The position numbers and the translations under genes were made by a program. Below the pieces are notes generated by a model. It saw only the letters and a program-made list of their open reading frames with translations, had not been told where the DNA came from and ran no database searches. Positions 33,250-42,376 of a DNA stretch of 64,000 bases are shown here, in pieces. Origin of the DNA: JANQPX01 sp039197065 (GTDB lineage Bacteria; Pseudomonadota; Alphaproteobacteria; Geminicoccales; Geminicoccaceae); the NCBI GenBank assembly GCA_039197065.1, contig JBCCUL010000036.1, positions 30,745 to 94,744 of the forward strand, read 5' to 3'. How positions within the stretch are numbered: the first letter of the stretch is position 1; every line of letters begins with the position of its first letter.

Positions 33250-33768
33250 TCAGCTGACCCTAGCCTTTTTCAGTTGGCGCGCCCTGGCTCGGACCGATGC
33301 GGCCAGGTCTCTCTCAGCCGCAGCCAGCGCGACGTCGACCTCATGCTGATAGTCTTCGAACCTGCGCCCCAGAGCCACACGGACATGAACGCTCCAAGCG
33401 CGTAGAAAGGGACGTGAATGTCCGGCGAGTGATTTAGCCCAGTCGGTCATTCGGCCTGCTTGGTCGGCATCAAGCTGGAGATCATCGACGATCTGGCAGA
33501 CATGCAGCATCGCCTGCCAAGCCTTCAGCCTGTTCAGCGATCCGATCAGCCTCTCCGTCAGTGCCGGAGAGAGCGTCGCCCCTTCCTCCAGTTCGGCCTT
33601 GATGATCCAGGTTGCTCCGATGGACATGTTGGGACGAGGATCAAAGCATAATGCAAGAACGTCATCGAGAAATTCAGCCGAGCAGCGACATGCCGACCTT
33701 GCTTCGGAAAGAAGGGAAACGGCATTGCCGTCAAACCCTTGTAGATGGCGCTCGAGTTCCGCCGTCAC
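33250..33768 (-). CDS. small helical protein of unknown function
   Basis: A 172-residue, almost wholly helical protein that I do not recognise. It has no signal peptide or membrane segment. Leu/Ala/Arg-rich amphipathic helices end in a basic tail (RARARQLKKARVS). It starts inside the end of the FAD-GcvT dehydrogenase gene with a 4-nt ATGA overlap, so it is translated from that operon. A HEAT-like repeat fold is one guess; a role as an accessory factor for the dehydrogenase is only positional. Confidence 0.6.
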   Translation of the reverse strand: MTAELERHLQGFDGNAVSLLSEARSACRCSAEFLDDVLALCFDPRPNMSIGATWIIKAELEEGATLSPALTERLIGSLNRLKAWQAMLHVCQIVDDLQLDADQAGRMTDWAKSLAGHSRPFLRAWSVHVRVALGRRFEDYQHEVDVALAAAERDLAASVRARARQLKKARVS

Positions 33769-36224
33769 GCTCGGATCTGCTTGTTGTCCGGATCGTAGAG
33801 TGGAACAGTGTAAGAGCTCACCGGCATCGGCTCAGCGCCGACAACCAATTCGTAGTTCCCGCTTTTCAGAAAATCATCGCTCACGCCGCCTTCATCACGC
33901 ACATAGCCGTAGCCGATCGGACGGCCGACGGTGTAGCCGAAACCGCCGCTTGTCAGATAGCCGACGACCTCCCCATCCCGAAGGATGGTCTCACGGCCGA
34001 CCAGCACCGCATCGGGATCCTCGGTCGTGAAGCCGACGAAGCGCTTCTTGAGCGGCCCGACCGCGGCGTCTTCGAGGGCCTCACGGCCAAGAAAGTCGAT
34101 ACCCTTCCCGAGCTTAACGGCCCAGCCAAGGCCAGCCTCCAAAGGCGTATCGTTGGGGGTGATGTCGCTGCTCCAGGCGCGATAACCCTTCTCCAGACGA
34201 AGCGACTCCAAGGCGCGATAGCCGACCGGCGCGATGTTGTGGTCGGCGCCCGCCGACATCAAGGCATCGAAGACCTCAGCGAGGCCCGCCATTGGTACAT
34301 GCAGCTCGTAGCCGAGTTCGCCGACATAAGTGACGCGCAGGGCTCGCGCATGGGCGCCTGCGATCTCGATCTGCCGGACATGGCCGAAGCGAAACGCCTC
34401 ATGGCTGCAGTCGGCCGATGTCACCGCCTGCAATACGTCGCGTGATCGCGGCCCCATGAGCGAAAGCGTCCCATAACGCTCCGTCACGTCGACGAGCTGC
34501 GCGTCGCAGCGCTCGGGCAAGTTCGAAGAAATCCAGCCAAAATCATGGCTGCGAAAGCCGGTGCCGGTAACGATGTAGAAATGGTCCTCGGCAAGCCTCG
34601 ACACCGTGAGGTCACACTCGATCCTGCCTCTACGGTTCAGCAGCTGGGTGTAGGTGAGCCGACCCGCAGGCTTTCTCACGTCGTTCGCACAGAGCCAGTC
34701 CAGGGCACGAAGCGCGTCGGCCCCGACGAGTTCGAACTTGGCGAAGGAGGACTGATCGAACACGCCGACCTTTTCGCGCACCAGCCGATGCTCCATCCCG
34801 ACCTGATCGAACCAGTTCGCGCGGCCCATGGAGGGGATATCCTCGGCTGGCCGGCCCTCCGGTGCAAACCAGTTCGGCCGCTCCCAGCCGAGTTTCGAGC
34901 CGAACACGGCGCCGCGTGCGCGAAGGCGTTCATAGAGCGGCGAGGTCAGGCGCTGACGAGCGCTTGCATACTCGTCCTCAGGAAAACCGAGGGCATAATG
35001 CTTGCCATAGGCCTCCAGCGTGCGCTCTTCGACCCAGTTGCGATCGGCATGCAGATCCGAGAAGCGTCGGATATCGACGGCCCAGAGGTCGAAGGGCGCT
35101 TCGTCCCTGGTCACCCACTCTGCAAGCGCCCAGCCAGCCCCTCCCGCGGCCGCGATGCCGAAAGCGTTGAACCCGGCGCCGACATACATGTTGCTGCAGG
35201 CAAGGCCCGGCCCGAGGATGAAGTTGCCATCGGGCGTGAAGCTCTCAGGCCCGTTGATCATCTGCTTGACGCCGGTGGTCTCAAGCGCCGGCACCCGAGC
35301 CACCGCTTCACCCATATGCTGCTCGAAATGCTCGAAATCATCATCGAATAGCTGGAACTGAAAATCCGCGGGGACCGCGTCCCTTCGCCACGGAATGGGA
35401 TTGGTCTCGTAGCCGCCCATCACCAGACCGCCGACTTCTTCCTTGAAATAGGTGCGGCGATCAGGGTCGCGCACGGTCGGCGCATCCTTCGCCAGGCCTT
35501 CGATTGGCTCGGTGACGATGTATTGATGCTTCACCGGCTGAAGCGGCACCACCACGCCGGCCATCGCCCCCAGCTGCCGCGCCCATTGCCCCCCGCAGTT
35601 CACCACCTTCTCGCAACGGATCGCCCCGTAGGCGGTTTCGACGGCGGTGATGGAAGCATCCGTCATCTGGAAGCCCGTGACCTCGACCCCTTCCACAAGC
35701 CGCGCCCCCGCCATCACAGCGCCCTTGGCGAGGGACCGGGTGATGTCGGCAGGATTGGCCTGGCCATCGGTCGGCAGGAAAGTGGCGCCCACCAGATCGT
35801 CCACCATCATCAGCGGCCACATCGCCTTGACCTCGGCGGGTGTCAGCAGATGCATCTCCATGCCGAAGCTGCGCGCCGTGGTCGCAAGGCGCCTGAACTC
35901 GATCCAGCGATCGTCATTGCAGGCAAGGCGGAGGCAGCCGCTCATCTTCCAGCCGGTCTCGAGCCCCGTTTCCTCGCCAAGCCGCTGATAGAGGCTGACC
36001 GAATATTTCAGAAGCTGGGTAATGCCGGCGGATGAGCGCAGCTGCCCCACCAGCCCCGCCGCATGCCATGTCGATCCTGATGTCAGCTGCCCCTGCTCCA
36101 AGAGGAGGACATCGGCTTTGTGATCACGCGCGAGATGATAGGCGGTCGAACAGCCGATGATCCCGCCGCCGATCACCACGATTTCAGCCTGCGACGGCAA
36201 GTTCATGTCACCAGCAACTGTCAT
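33765..36224 (-). CDS. FAD-dependent dehydrogenase-GcvT fusion (dimethylglycine/sarcosine type)
   Basis: An 819-residue protein with an N-terminal DAO domain (dinucleotide motif VIGGGIIGCSTAYHL near residues 17-31, STWHAAGLVGQL near 50), the FAO_M linker, a GcvT folate-binding domain (about 430-700) and a GcvT C-terminal barrel. This is the dimethylglycine/sarcosine dehydrogenase architecture: N-demethylation with FAD and transfer of the C1 unit to tetrahydrofolate. The ATG at 36224 overlaps the stop of the upstream kinase gene (ATGA). Next to betaine-type transport genes, a role in glycine betaine or choline breakdown is a fair inference. Substrate choice is not proven. Confidence 0.87.
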   Translation of the reverse strand: MTVAGDMNLPSQAEIVVIGGGIIGCSTAYHLARDHKADVLLLEQGQLTSGSTWHAAGLVGQLRSSAGITQLLKYSVSLYQRLGEETGLETGWKMSGCLRLACNDDRWIEFRRLATTARSFGMEMHLLTPAEVKAMWPLMMVDDLVGATFLPTDGQANPADITRSLAKGAVMAGARLVEGVEVTGFQMTDASITAVETAYGAIRCEKVVNCGGQWARQLGAMAGVVVPLQPVKHQYIVTEPIEGLAKDAPTVRDPDRRTYFKEEVGGLVMGGYETNPIPWRRDAVPADFQFQLFDDDFEHFEQHMGEAVARVPALETTGVKQMINGPESFTPDGNFILGPGLACSNMYVGAGFNAFGIAAAGGAGWALAEWVTRDEAPFDLWAVDIRRFSDLHADRNWVEERTLEAYGKHYALGFPEDEYASARQRLTSPLYERLRARGAVFGSKLGWERPNWFAPEGRPAEDIPSMGRANWFDQVGMEHRLVREKVGVFDQSSFAKFELVGADALRALDWLCANDVRKPAGRLTYTQLLNRRGRIECDLTVSRLAEDHFYIVTGTGFRSHDFGWISSNLPERCDAQLVDVTERYGTLSLMGPRSRDVLQAVTSADCSHEAFRFGHVRQIEIAGAHARALRVTYVGELGYELHVPMAGLAEVFDALMSAGADHNIAPVGYRALESLRLEKGYRAWSSDITPNDTPLEAGLGWAVKLGKGIDFLGREALEDAAVGPLKKRFVGFTTEDPDAVLVGRETILRDGEVVGYLTSGGFGYTVGRPIGYGYVRDEGGVSDDFLKSGNYELVVGAEPMPVSSYTVPLYDPDNKQIRA

Positions 36225-37105
36225 GCTTTGCCAAACCTGGAGCGATAGCTGTCGAGAGCTGCGGCTAGGCGGTCGAGATTTTCCTCTGTGTAGGCGACGT
36301 AATCGGCGCCCGGGGCATCGAGATGAAGCTCGGACACCATGCTCCACATCGCCTCACGCAGGAGAGAGGCGCATTGCATGGCGGCATGGCTCCTGATCAG
36401 CGCCATCTCAGGCTGCCGGCCAAAATAGAGCGCCAGCAGTAGCGCCGATTGCTCCTCGTCAAACACGGCATTGGAAGCCAGGCCGGCAAGGTCGAACATC
36501 GCCGTCGAGAAGCCGCCATACTCGAAATCGATCAGCCAGAGCCGAGTGCCGTCGTCGATCAGATTGCCGGGCAGGAGATCATTATGCCCAAAGATGATCG
36601 GCAACGGGATCTGCACCCCTTCCAATTCTTCGGCAAGCTCGAGATAGCCGCCGAGTTCGCCGACCATCCTGCTGTTCCCAGCGTGGAGCGTATGGGCGTA
36701 GTCTCTGATCACGTGAAATGGCCAGAACATGAAGCCGGGACCGCTCACCTCCTTCGGCATGGCGTGATGATAACGCCGGATGAGGTCCGCAATGCGCGGG
36801 ATATCGTCAGCGACGTCGCCAGCATTAAGCGTCTTGCCCTCGATATAGTCGATCACCTGCACGCCGGGACCTGCGTGAACCAGCACCGGCGCAACGCCCG
36901 CATTCGCCGCCGCCTTCGCGGTCATCGCCTCCCGATCGCGCGAGACATGATGAAACGGAAAATCCCGACCAAACCGAACGACATAAGCCTTTCCGCCATC
37001 CGTAACCTTGAAACTCTCATTGCTGAGCCCGCCGCTTAGCGGCTCGATCGCTATCTCGCCCTTCCAGATTGAGAGCGCTCTCACCTTCGCCAATGCCTCG
37101 GACAT
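36221..37105 (-). CDS. choline/ethanolamine-kinase-like phosphotransferase
   Basis: A 294-residue protein kinase-like fold enzyme of the choline kinase/APH group: the Gly-rich start LSGGLSNESFKV, catalytic loop FGHNDLLPGNLI (Brenner motif, base Asp) and DFEYGG (choline-kinase metal motif). It most likely phosphorylates a small amine alcohol. It lies between the permease and the FAD-GcvT gene in one minus-strand run and overlaps the latter by 4 nt. Two hairpins precede it in the mRNA. Confidence 0.85.
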   Translation of the reverse strand: MSEALAKVRALSIWKGEIAIEPLSGGLSNESFKVTDGGKAYVVRFGRDFPFHHVSRDREAMTAKAAANAGVAPVLVHAGPGVQVIDYIEGKTLNAGDVADDIPRIADLIRRYHHAMPKEVSGPGFMFWPFHVIRDYAHTLHAGNSRMVGELGGYLELAEELEGVQIPLPIIFGHNDLLPGNLIDDGTRLWLIDFEYGGFSTAMFDLAGLASNAVFDEEQSALLLALYFGRQPEMALIRSHAAMQCASLLREAMWSMVSELHLDAPGADYVAYTEENLDRLAAALDSYRSRFGKA

Positions 37106-37119
37106 AACGCCCTCCCTTA

Positions 37120-37190
37120 AGGGCCGACCGGGCCGGCCGATCGTCGGCCCTCGTGACCTTAGCCAGCGACGTAAACCGGCCGTCCGGTTT
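37120..37190 (-). promoter_or_regulatory. two strong hairpins between permease and kinase genes
   Basis: AGGGCCGAC (37120-37128) and GTCGGCCCT (37143-37151) form a perfect 9-bp stem, and AAACCGG (37173-37179) and CCGGTTT (37184-37190) a perfect 7-bp stem with a 4-nt loop. Both lie between the permease stop and the kinase start (37105). Without T-runs they look more like RNA processing, stability or attenuation sites than terminators. Confidence 0.45.
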
Positions 37191-37265
37191 CCACCTTATT
37201 CTTGTCATCACTACACGCGCAATTCAGGTGAAAGAAAACCCCGGATCGAGCAAACCGGCACCAAG

Positions 37266-39275
37266 TCAACGGTCCAGGCCGCGCCTGGCGGCGGCAGCGG
37301 TGATCAGGCGGTCGACGATCATGGCGATGGCGGCGACGGCTAAGCCTGCCACCAGGCCGCGTCCGGTATCGGCTTTGGTCAGCGCGATATAAACTTCCTG
37401 GCCGAGATCACGGGTGCCAACAAGGGCCGTGATCACCAGCATCGAGAGAGCGAGCATCGTGGTCTGATTGATACCGAGCATAATTTCGGGCCAGGCAAGT
37501 GGCAGCCTGACCTTGATCAGCAACTGCCAGGGCGTACAGCCGGCGGCCCGGCCGGCTTCGATCACCTGCGGATCAACTTCCTTCAAGCCATGGACCGTGT
37601 AGCGAATCGCCGGCGCTAAAGCATAGGCGACCACCGCGATGAGTGCCGTGAAGTCGCCGACGCGAAATAGCATCACAGCCGGCATCAGATAGACGAAGGA
37701 TGGCAGCGTCTGCAGCGTATCGATGATGACACGCACAACCCGCCAGACTTTTTCGCGTTCTGCCGCCACAATGCCGATCGGGATTCCGATCAGGCAAGCG
37801 ATCAAGACGGACAGGCCGCAGAGGTAGACCGTGATCATCGCCTTTGGCCACTGACCGGTAAGTGCCACCAGCAAAGCAAGTCCCGCTACCGTCAAGGACA
37901 GGCGGAAGCCGCCGAGCGTCCAGCCGGCGAGTGCTAGAAGGCCGACGACGCCCATCCATGGAAGGCTTAGCAGCAAGCGCTTGAACGGGATCAGAACATT
38001 GAGCAGCAGTAGATCTTTAACCGCTTCGAGTTGATCGAAGAAATTGACGTTGATCCACCTGACCACGTCGGACCAGAAGCTGCCGGTCGAGAGCTGCCAG
38101 CTTTCGGGAAACGTTCCGATCATGTCCATCCGGATACCGATCAGCGCGGTCGCGGCGACCAGTACAAGCGCGGTCAGGGCATAAGCATGGCGTTGGAGGA
38201 CGCTTACATCCTGATCGTCCCGGTGAACCCGCTGTTTTGCCGCCATGGCCTGTGACAGGCGATCGAGCAGGATCGCAAGCGCCACGATGGCTAGCCCGGC
38301 TTCGATACCCGTGCCGATATCGAGCCTGCGAAGTGCCGCCAGCACCTCGAAACCAAGGCCGCCCGCCCCGATCATCGAGGCGATGATCACCATGTTCAGG
38401 GACAGCATGATCACCTGATTGACCCCGACCATCAGCCCGGGCATCGCCGACGGCACCAGGACCCGCCAGGTCATCTGACGTCGCGTGCAGCCGACCATGC
38501 GGCCGAGATCATGGATCTCGTTGGAAACGCCGTTCAAGGCCACGATCGCAACCCTGGTCATGGGCGGCAGCGCATAGATAATGGTCGCCACGACCGCGGC
38601 GGTAGGGCCGAAACCGAAGAGGAAGAGAATAGGGACCAGATAGGCGAAGACCGGAACGGTCTGCATCAGATCCAGTATCGGCGTCAGGATCTTTTCGACC
38701 GTGGGCCAGCGATAGCCGGCAAGGCCGAGCAACAGTCCACCCGTCACGCCAAGTGGCACGGCAATCGCGATCGAAGCCAGCGTCACCATCGCGTTGTCCC
38801 ACTGGCCGAAGAGCAGGATGAAGGTGAGGCAACCGCCGGCAAGAAGGGCAAGACGCCAGCCACCGGCATAACGGCCGAGCAGCATGGCGAGACCGATTAC
38901 GGCAATCCAAGAAAACGGCGGCAATTGCTGAACGGCGGCCGAGCCCTGCCCCTCCAGCCAGCCCGTGGAGAGAAGGCTGAGCGCGATGCGATAGGGGACA
39001 TCGATGACGGCGGCGATGAACCGGGTGAGATCGGTGAACGAAAACAGACCGAAGCTCGCGTCCTGAACCAGCCAGTCCATGGCATCGCCGATCCAGCGCT
39101 TGAGCGGAATGCGCCAGTCTTTCGGCACCTTGAACGCCCATTCGGCCATCGGCCGCCCGGCGAGCCAAAGGAGCAGAAAGGCACTAAGCGCGACCACCCA
39201 TATGAGGCCGATCGAGCGCGAACCAGGCTTCGCACCCGAAGCCTGGTTCAAACCATGTGTTGCCGACGCGGCCAC
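37266..39275 (-). CDS. tandem-fused ProW-like ABC permease for quaternary amines
   Basis: A 669-residue protein made of two ProW-type halves. Each half has several membrane segments and the conserved EAA-like loop (GRMVGCTRRQMTWRVLVPSAMPG in the first, GRAAGCTPWQLLIKVRLPLAWPE in the second), with an external or loop region between about 350 and 400. Such double permeases serve glycine betaine or proline-type ABC importers. The binding protein gene precedes it by 21 nt. No ATP-binding subunit gene is present in the window, so it must be encoded elsewhere. Confidence 0.88.
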   Translation of the reverse strand: MAASATHGLNQASGAKPGSRSIGLIWVVALSAFLLLWLAGRPMAEWAFKVPKDWRIPLKRWIGDAMDWLVQDASFGLFSFTDLTRFIAAVIDVPYRIALSLLSTGWLEGQGSAAVQQLPPFSWIAVIGLAMLLGRYAGGWRLALLAGGCLTFILLFGQWDNAMVTLASIAIAVPLGVTGGLLLGLAGYRWPTVEKILTPILDLMQTVPVFAYLVPILFLFGFGPTAAVVATIIYALPPMTRVAIVALNGVSNEIHDLGRMVGCTRRQMTWRVLVPSAMPGLMVGVNQVIMLSLNMVIIASMIGAGGLGFEVLAALRRLDIGTGIEAGLAIVALAILLDRLSQAMAAKQRVHRDDQDVSVLQRHAYALTALVLVAATALIGIRMDMIGTFPESWQLSTGSFWSDVVRWINVNFFDQLEAVKDLLLLNVLIPFKRLLLSLPWMGVVGLLALAGWTLGGFRLSLTVAGLALLVALTGQWPKAMITVYLCGLSVLIACLIGIPIGIVAAEREKVWRVVRVIIDTLQTLPSFVYLMPAVMLFRVGDFTALIAVVAYALAPAIRYTVHGLKEVDPQVIEAGRAAGCTPWQLLIKVRLPLAWPEIMLGINQTTMLALSMLVITALVGTRDLGQEVYIALTKADTGRGLVAGLAVAAIAMIVDRLITAAAARRGLDR

Positions 39276-39296
39276 GCGCAGCCGGCGTCCTTTGCC

Positions 39297-40265
39297 CTAC
39301 CGGATCCAGCCGGACCAGACGCCCTCATTGGCAGCCATCCATTCCGCAACGACATCCTCGACCGTCTTGCCGTCAAGATCGACCGCGGCGACCATCTGGC
39401 CCATGGCGTCGTTGTCGACGGTGAAGGCCTGGATTGCGGCATGGGCGCCCGGCCATTTGTCCTTCACGCCGGACCATGCAACCTTCCAGATGGGGCCCCG
39501 AGGCTTGCCGCAGTCATAGGCTTCGTCCGGATTCAAGCCGACCGCCGGATCGGCGTAGCACTCTGCGCTATAGGACGGAAACTCGACCCACTCGCCATCA
39601 TATTTGGACGGCGCCCAATGCGGCGCGTAGACCCAGAGCATGATCGGCGCCTGACGCTGATAGGCGCTCTCCAGCTCGGCGAACAGAGCCGCGTCGGTCC
39701 CGGCATGCACGACCTCGAAGGGCAGTTCGAGGGCGGTGACGCGCTCGTCGTCATAGCCGCCCCAGGTGACCGGCCCGCCGAGATAGCGGCCGTAGGGCGC
39801 TGTTTCCGCGGTCGAGAACGCTTCGGCGCAGGTCTCGTCCAGCAATGCCTCCCAATTGGGAAGGCCGGGACACTGTTCCTTCATATAGGCGGGATACCAC
39901 CATTCCTCGATCGCCTGCATGCCGGTTTCACCGAGATTCTCGACATCGCCGGTGCCGGTCGCCTCGTCCATGGCGTCGCGGCCCGTGGTCTCCCAGATCT
40001 CCATGGCAACGTGGAGATCACCGGTCTTAAGGCCCGCGAACTGTGCGATGTAATCGGCCTGAACGTAGTCTACCGTATACCCTGCCTTTTTCAGAACCTC
40101 ACCCATCAGGTTGGTCGTGATCAGCTGACCGGTCCAGTCATGCAGCGTCAGCTTGATCGGATCCGTGGACTCGACGTCGGCTCGTACATCGAGAGAGGTT
40201 AATGAGATTACGGCCGCCGCTGCCGCGGCTAAGGCGTATCGGAAACGACGCAATCGGTGTGTCAT
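39297..40265 (-). CDS. ProX-like substrate-binding protein
   Basis: A 322-residue periplasmic binding protein of the OpuAC/ProX class: signal peptide of about 28 residues ending in DVRA, then KLTLHDWTGQLITTNLMGEVL and aromatic residues (WTG, IWETTGRD, EEWWYPAY, VYAPHWAP) that form the aromatic cage for quaternary ammonium groups. This implies binding of betaine, choline or a similar methylated amine. AAGGGAG lies 11-12 nt before the ATG at 40265. It forms an operon with the permease and, probably, the downstream catabolic genes. Confidence 0.88.
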   Translation of the reverse strand: MTHRLRRFRYALAAAAAAVISLTSLDVRADVESTDPIKLTLHDWTGQLITTNLMGEVLKKAGYTVDYVQADYIAQFAGLKTGDLHVAMEIWETTGRDAMDEATGTGDVENLGETGMQAIEEWWYPAYMKEQCPGLPNWEALLDETCAEAFSTAETAPYGRYLGGPVTWGGYDDERVTALELPFEVVHAGTDAALFAELESAYQRQAPIMLWVYAPHWAPSKYDGEWVEFPSYSAECYADPAVGLNPDEAYDCGKPRGPIWKVAWSGVKDKWPGAHAAIQAFTVDNDAMGQMVAAVDLDGKTVEDVVAEWMAANEGVWSGWIR

Positions 40266-40666
40266 GGCCCAGACTTCTCCCTTCATTTGTTGGCGACCTA
40301 TTGTCGCCGCTGCCCCTTGTTCGGGTCTTGCAGGGAAAGTCTGCCGCCCCCCGGATCGGCAAGTCAATCTTGGAGACTGTTTTTGCGCCTCTGGTTTTCG
40401 ATCGGTGCCGACAACAAAGACCAGGATCTCTGCCATTCCCTACATGAAGGGAACGGTGATGCGCATGGCCTCGGCATCTGCAGCAATCATCCTATAGATC
40501 GAAATATATCTTGAAATTTCATAATTTTGCTGACGAAAATTAAAGTCAATTCTCAGCGACAAATTGATCGCAATCCGATGTCCTGGCGACCCATCGTGTC
40601 ATCCGAAGCAAGCCAACGACATCGTCCTGTTCCGGTGCCGCGGGCCACTGAGCAAAAAGCGTGTCG
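40266..40666. other. 401-nt gap upstream of the ProX-like gene
   Basis: There is no gene here. The outer half is AT-rich (about 40500-40560) and carries the candidate minus-strand promoter given separately. The 3' end of the cytochrome c gene (also minus strand) borders it at 40667. I see no riboswitch-like fold. Confidence 0.6.
40521..40549 (-). promoter_or_regulatory. candidate promoter of the betaine-transport operon
   Basis: On the minus strand TTGACT (40549-40544) and AATTAT (40526-40521) are spaced by 17 nt in an AT-rich block. The hexamers match the consensus at five and four positions. The leader to the ProX-like start would be about 250 nt. Confidence 0.4.
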
Positions 40667-41131
40667 TCAGCCGCGGATCGTCGAGAGATAGGCGATCAGA
40701 TCGGCGCGATCATAGGGTTTTCTGAACCCCTGGAACACCATCTTCGTACCGGCGATCATCGCCCGCGGCCTGGTCAGAAAGCGATCGAGGCTCTCTTCGT
40801 TCCAGACGGCGCCTGAGGTCCCGAAGTTAATCATGTCCTGGGAATAGCCAAAGGCCGGCATGCTGCCAGGACGGCGCCCAACCACACCGGCCAGGCTGGG
40901 ACCGATCTTGACCTCGCCCGGCTGCACGGCATGGCACTTTCGGCACTCCTTGAAGAGCCTTTCACCACGCGCGGGGTCCGGCTGCCGCTCGGGTTCCTGT
41001 TCCTGGAAACCCGTCGCTCCTCCCGGTGGGAAAGGAAAGCGCTCCGTTCCTGCCCCCTGCGCCATGGCCGTCGCCGCCATGCCGAGGGTCAACACCAGCG
41101 CGATTGCCTTACATCCGGTTCCGAACGACAT
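40667..41131 (-). CDS. exported class I cytochrome c
   Basis: A 154-residue c-type cytochrome with a signal peptide (about residues 8-25, AMA-QG cleavage). The haem motif CRKCH is at Cys63, Cys66 and His67, and the axial Met is probably in GTKMVFQGF near residue 130. Pro/Gln-rich sequence precedes the haem. It would carry electrons in the periplasm. A start at 41137 is possible, but GAGG is 9 nt before the ATG at 41131. No oxidase or dehydrogenase adjoins it, though the FAD dehydrogenase operon starts 400 nt away. Confidence 0.88.
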   Translation of the reverse strand: MSFGTGCKAIALVLTLGMAATAMAQGAGTERFPFPPGGATGFQEQEPERQPDPARGERLFKECRKCHAVQPGEVKIGPSLAGVVGRRPGSMPAFGYSQDMINFGTSGAVWNEESLDRFLTRPRAMIAGTKMVFQGFRKPYDRADLIAYLSTIRG

Positions 41132-41367
41132 CGTCATTTTCCTCACTTGCCATGGCCGAGAGAAGGACACGCATCGATTAACAGCCAGGGATTGGAAGGC
41201 GATCGTTCAGCCCTCGATCCGTGCTGCGTTCTCCTATCACGATACGATCAGCAGAATCAAAGGCGGATGCCGTTCGAGGTAGACGGTCAGCCGGCGGTCG
41301 ACAGCCTCATCTCGGATCGCCATGATGGGCACCGTTCAGGGCGTCACCTCAACGAGAGCAAGAAACC

Positions 41368-42120
41368 ATGAATCAAATCGACCTTCACGGCAAACGAGCC
41401 GTCGTAACCGGCGGTGCTCAAGGTATCGGCCGGGCGGTAGCCGAGCGCTTTTTGGCCTCAGGCGCAAAGGTCAGCCTCTGGGACCGCGACCAGGCCCTGA
41501 CGGACGCGACCAGCCGAGAGCTCGCGGCAATTGGTGATGTGATCGGCGTTCAGGTCGATCTGACTGATCTCGCCGCGGTCGAAGCCGCCCGTGATCGGAC
41601 GAACGATGCGCTCGGCGGCATCGACATCCTGGTCAACAATGCGGGCATCGCCGGTCCGAACGCACCGCTTTGGGAATATCCGCCGGATGCCTGGCGCGAG
41701 GTCGTCGACATCGATCTCAACGCCGTCTTCTATTGCTGCCGCGCCGTGGTTCCGCAAATGATCGAACAAAATTATGGTCGCATCTGCTCCACAGCCTCGA
41801 TTGCCGGCAAGGAAGGCAACCCGACCGCCAGCCCCTATGCCGCTGCCAAAGCCGGGGTCATCGCGCTCACCAAAGCCCTCGGCAAGGAACTCGCCACCTA
41901 CGACATCGCCGTCAACTGCATTACGCCAGCCGCCGCAAAGACCCGAATTTTCGATCAGATCGAGCAGGAATTCATCGACTACATGCTCAGCAAGATCCCG
42001 CGCGGTCGCTTCGTCACGGTCGAAGAGATCGCCGCCATGGTGACCTGGCTGGTGTCGGCAGAAAATTCCTTCACGACAGGCGCCGTCTTCGATCTATCCG
42101 GCGGCCGGGCGACCTATTAG
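41368..42120 (+). CDS. short-chain dehydrogenase, FabG-like
   Basis: A 250-residue classical SDR. TGGAQGIGRAVAER is the coenzyme loop, NNAGIAGP the structural motif, and catalytic Ser (STASIAGKEG), Tyr and Lys (SPYAAAKAG) are in place. The stretch SLWDRDQ after strand 2 has an acidic residue, favouring NAD(H). It belongs to the 3-oxoacyl-ACP reductase-like group, which also includes many sugar and polyol dehydrogenases. The C-terminus ends in GRATY. It is monocistronic. Confidence 0.9.
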   Translation: MNQIDLHGKRAVVTGGAQGIGRAVAERFLASGAKVSLWDRDQALTDATSRELAAIGDVIGVQVDLTDLAAVEAARDRTNDALGGIDILVNNAGIAGPNAPLWEYPPDAWREVVDIDLNAVFYCCRAVVPQMIEQNYGRICSTASIAGKEGNPTASPYAAAKAGVIALTKALGKELATYDIAVNCITPAAAKTRIFDQIEQEFIDYMLSKIPRGRFVTVEEIAAMVTWLVSAENSFTTGAVFDLSGGRATY

Positions 42121-42206
42121 TAATTTGCTTCGAACACAAGACTCCTTTGCTGTTCTTGTCGATGGCCTTTTCCTGATGCGCGCATACCCATGTTAACGCT
42201 GTTCGG

Positions 42207-42221
42207 TTAACGGCGGGTTAA
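42207..42221 (+). promoter_or_regulatory. CtrA-type binding site TTAA-N7-TTAA
   Basis: TTAACGGCGGGTTAA matches the full CtrA box spacing (TTAA-N7-TTAA), and a further TTAA half-site lies at 42193-42196. It is 156 nt before the 135-residue membrane protein at 42377. CtrA is the alphaproteobacterial cell-cycle regulator. Confidence 0.45.
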
Positions 42222-42376
42222 GCCTGATCGGTATTCTTTCCGATCTGCATCCAGCGCCCGTAAATGATCCCCCTGCGACTAACGGAAATTTAACGAGCCT
42301 TCGCGATACTCCCGATCATGGAGTGTCGGACCGCCTTGATATTTGTCCGGCGCCTGATGCGAAGGAGTGAAGTCCC

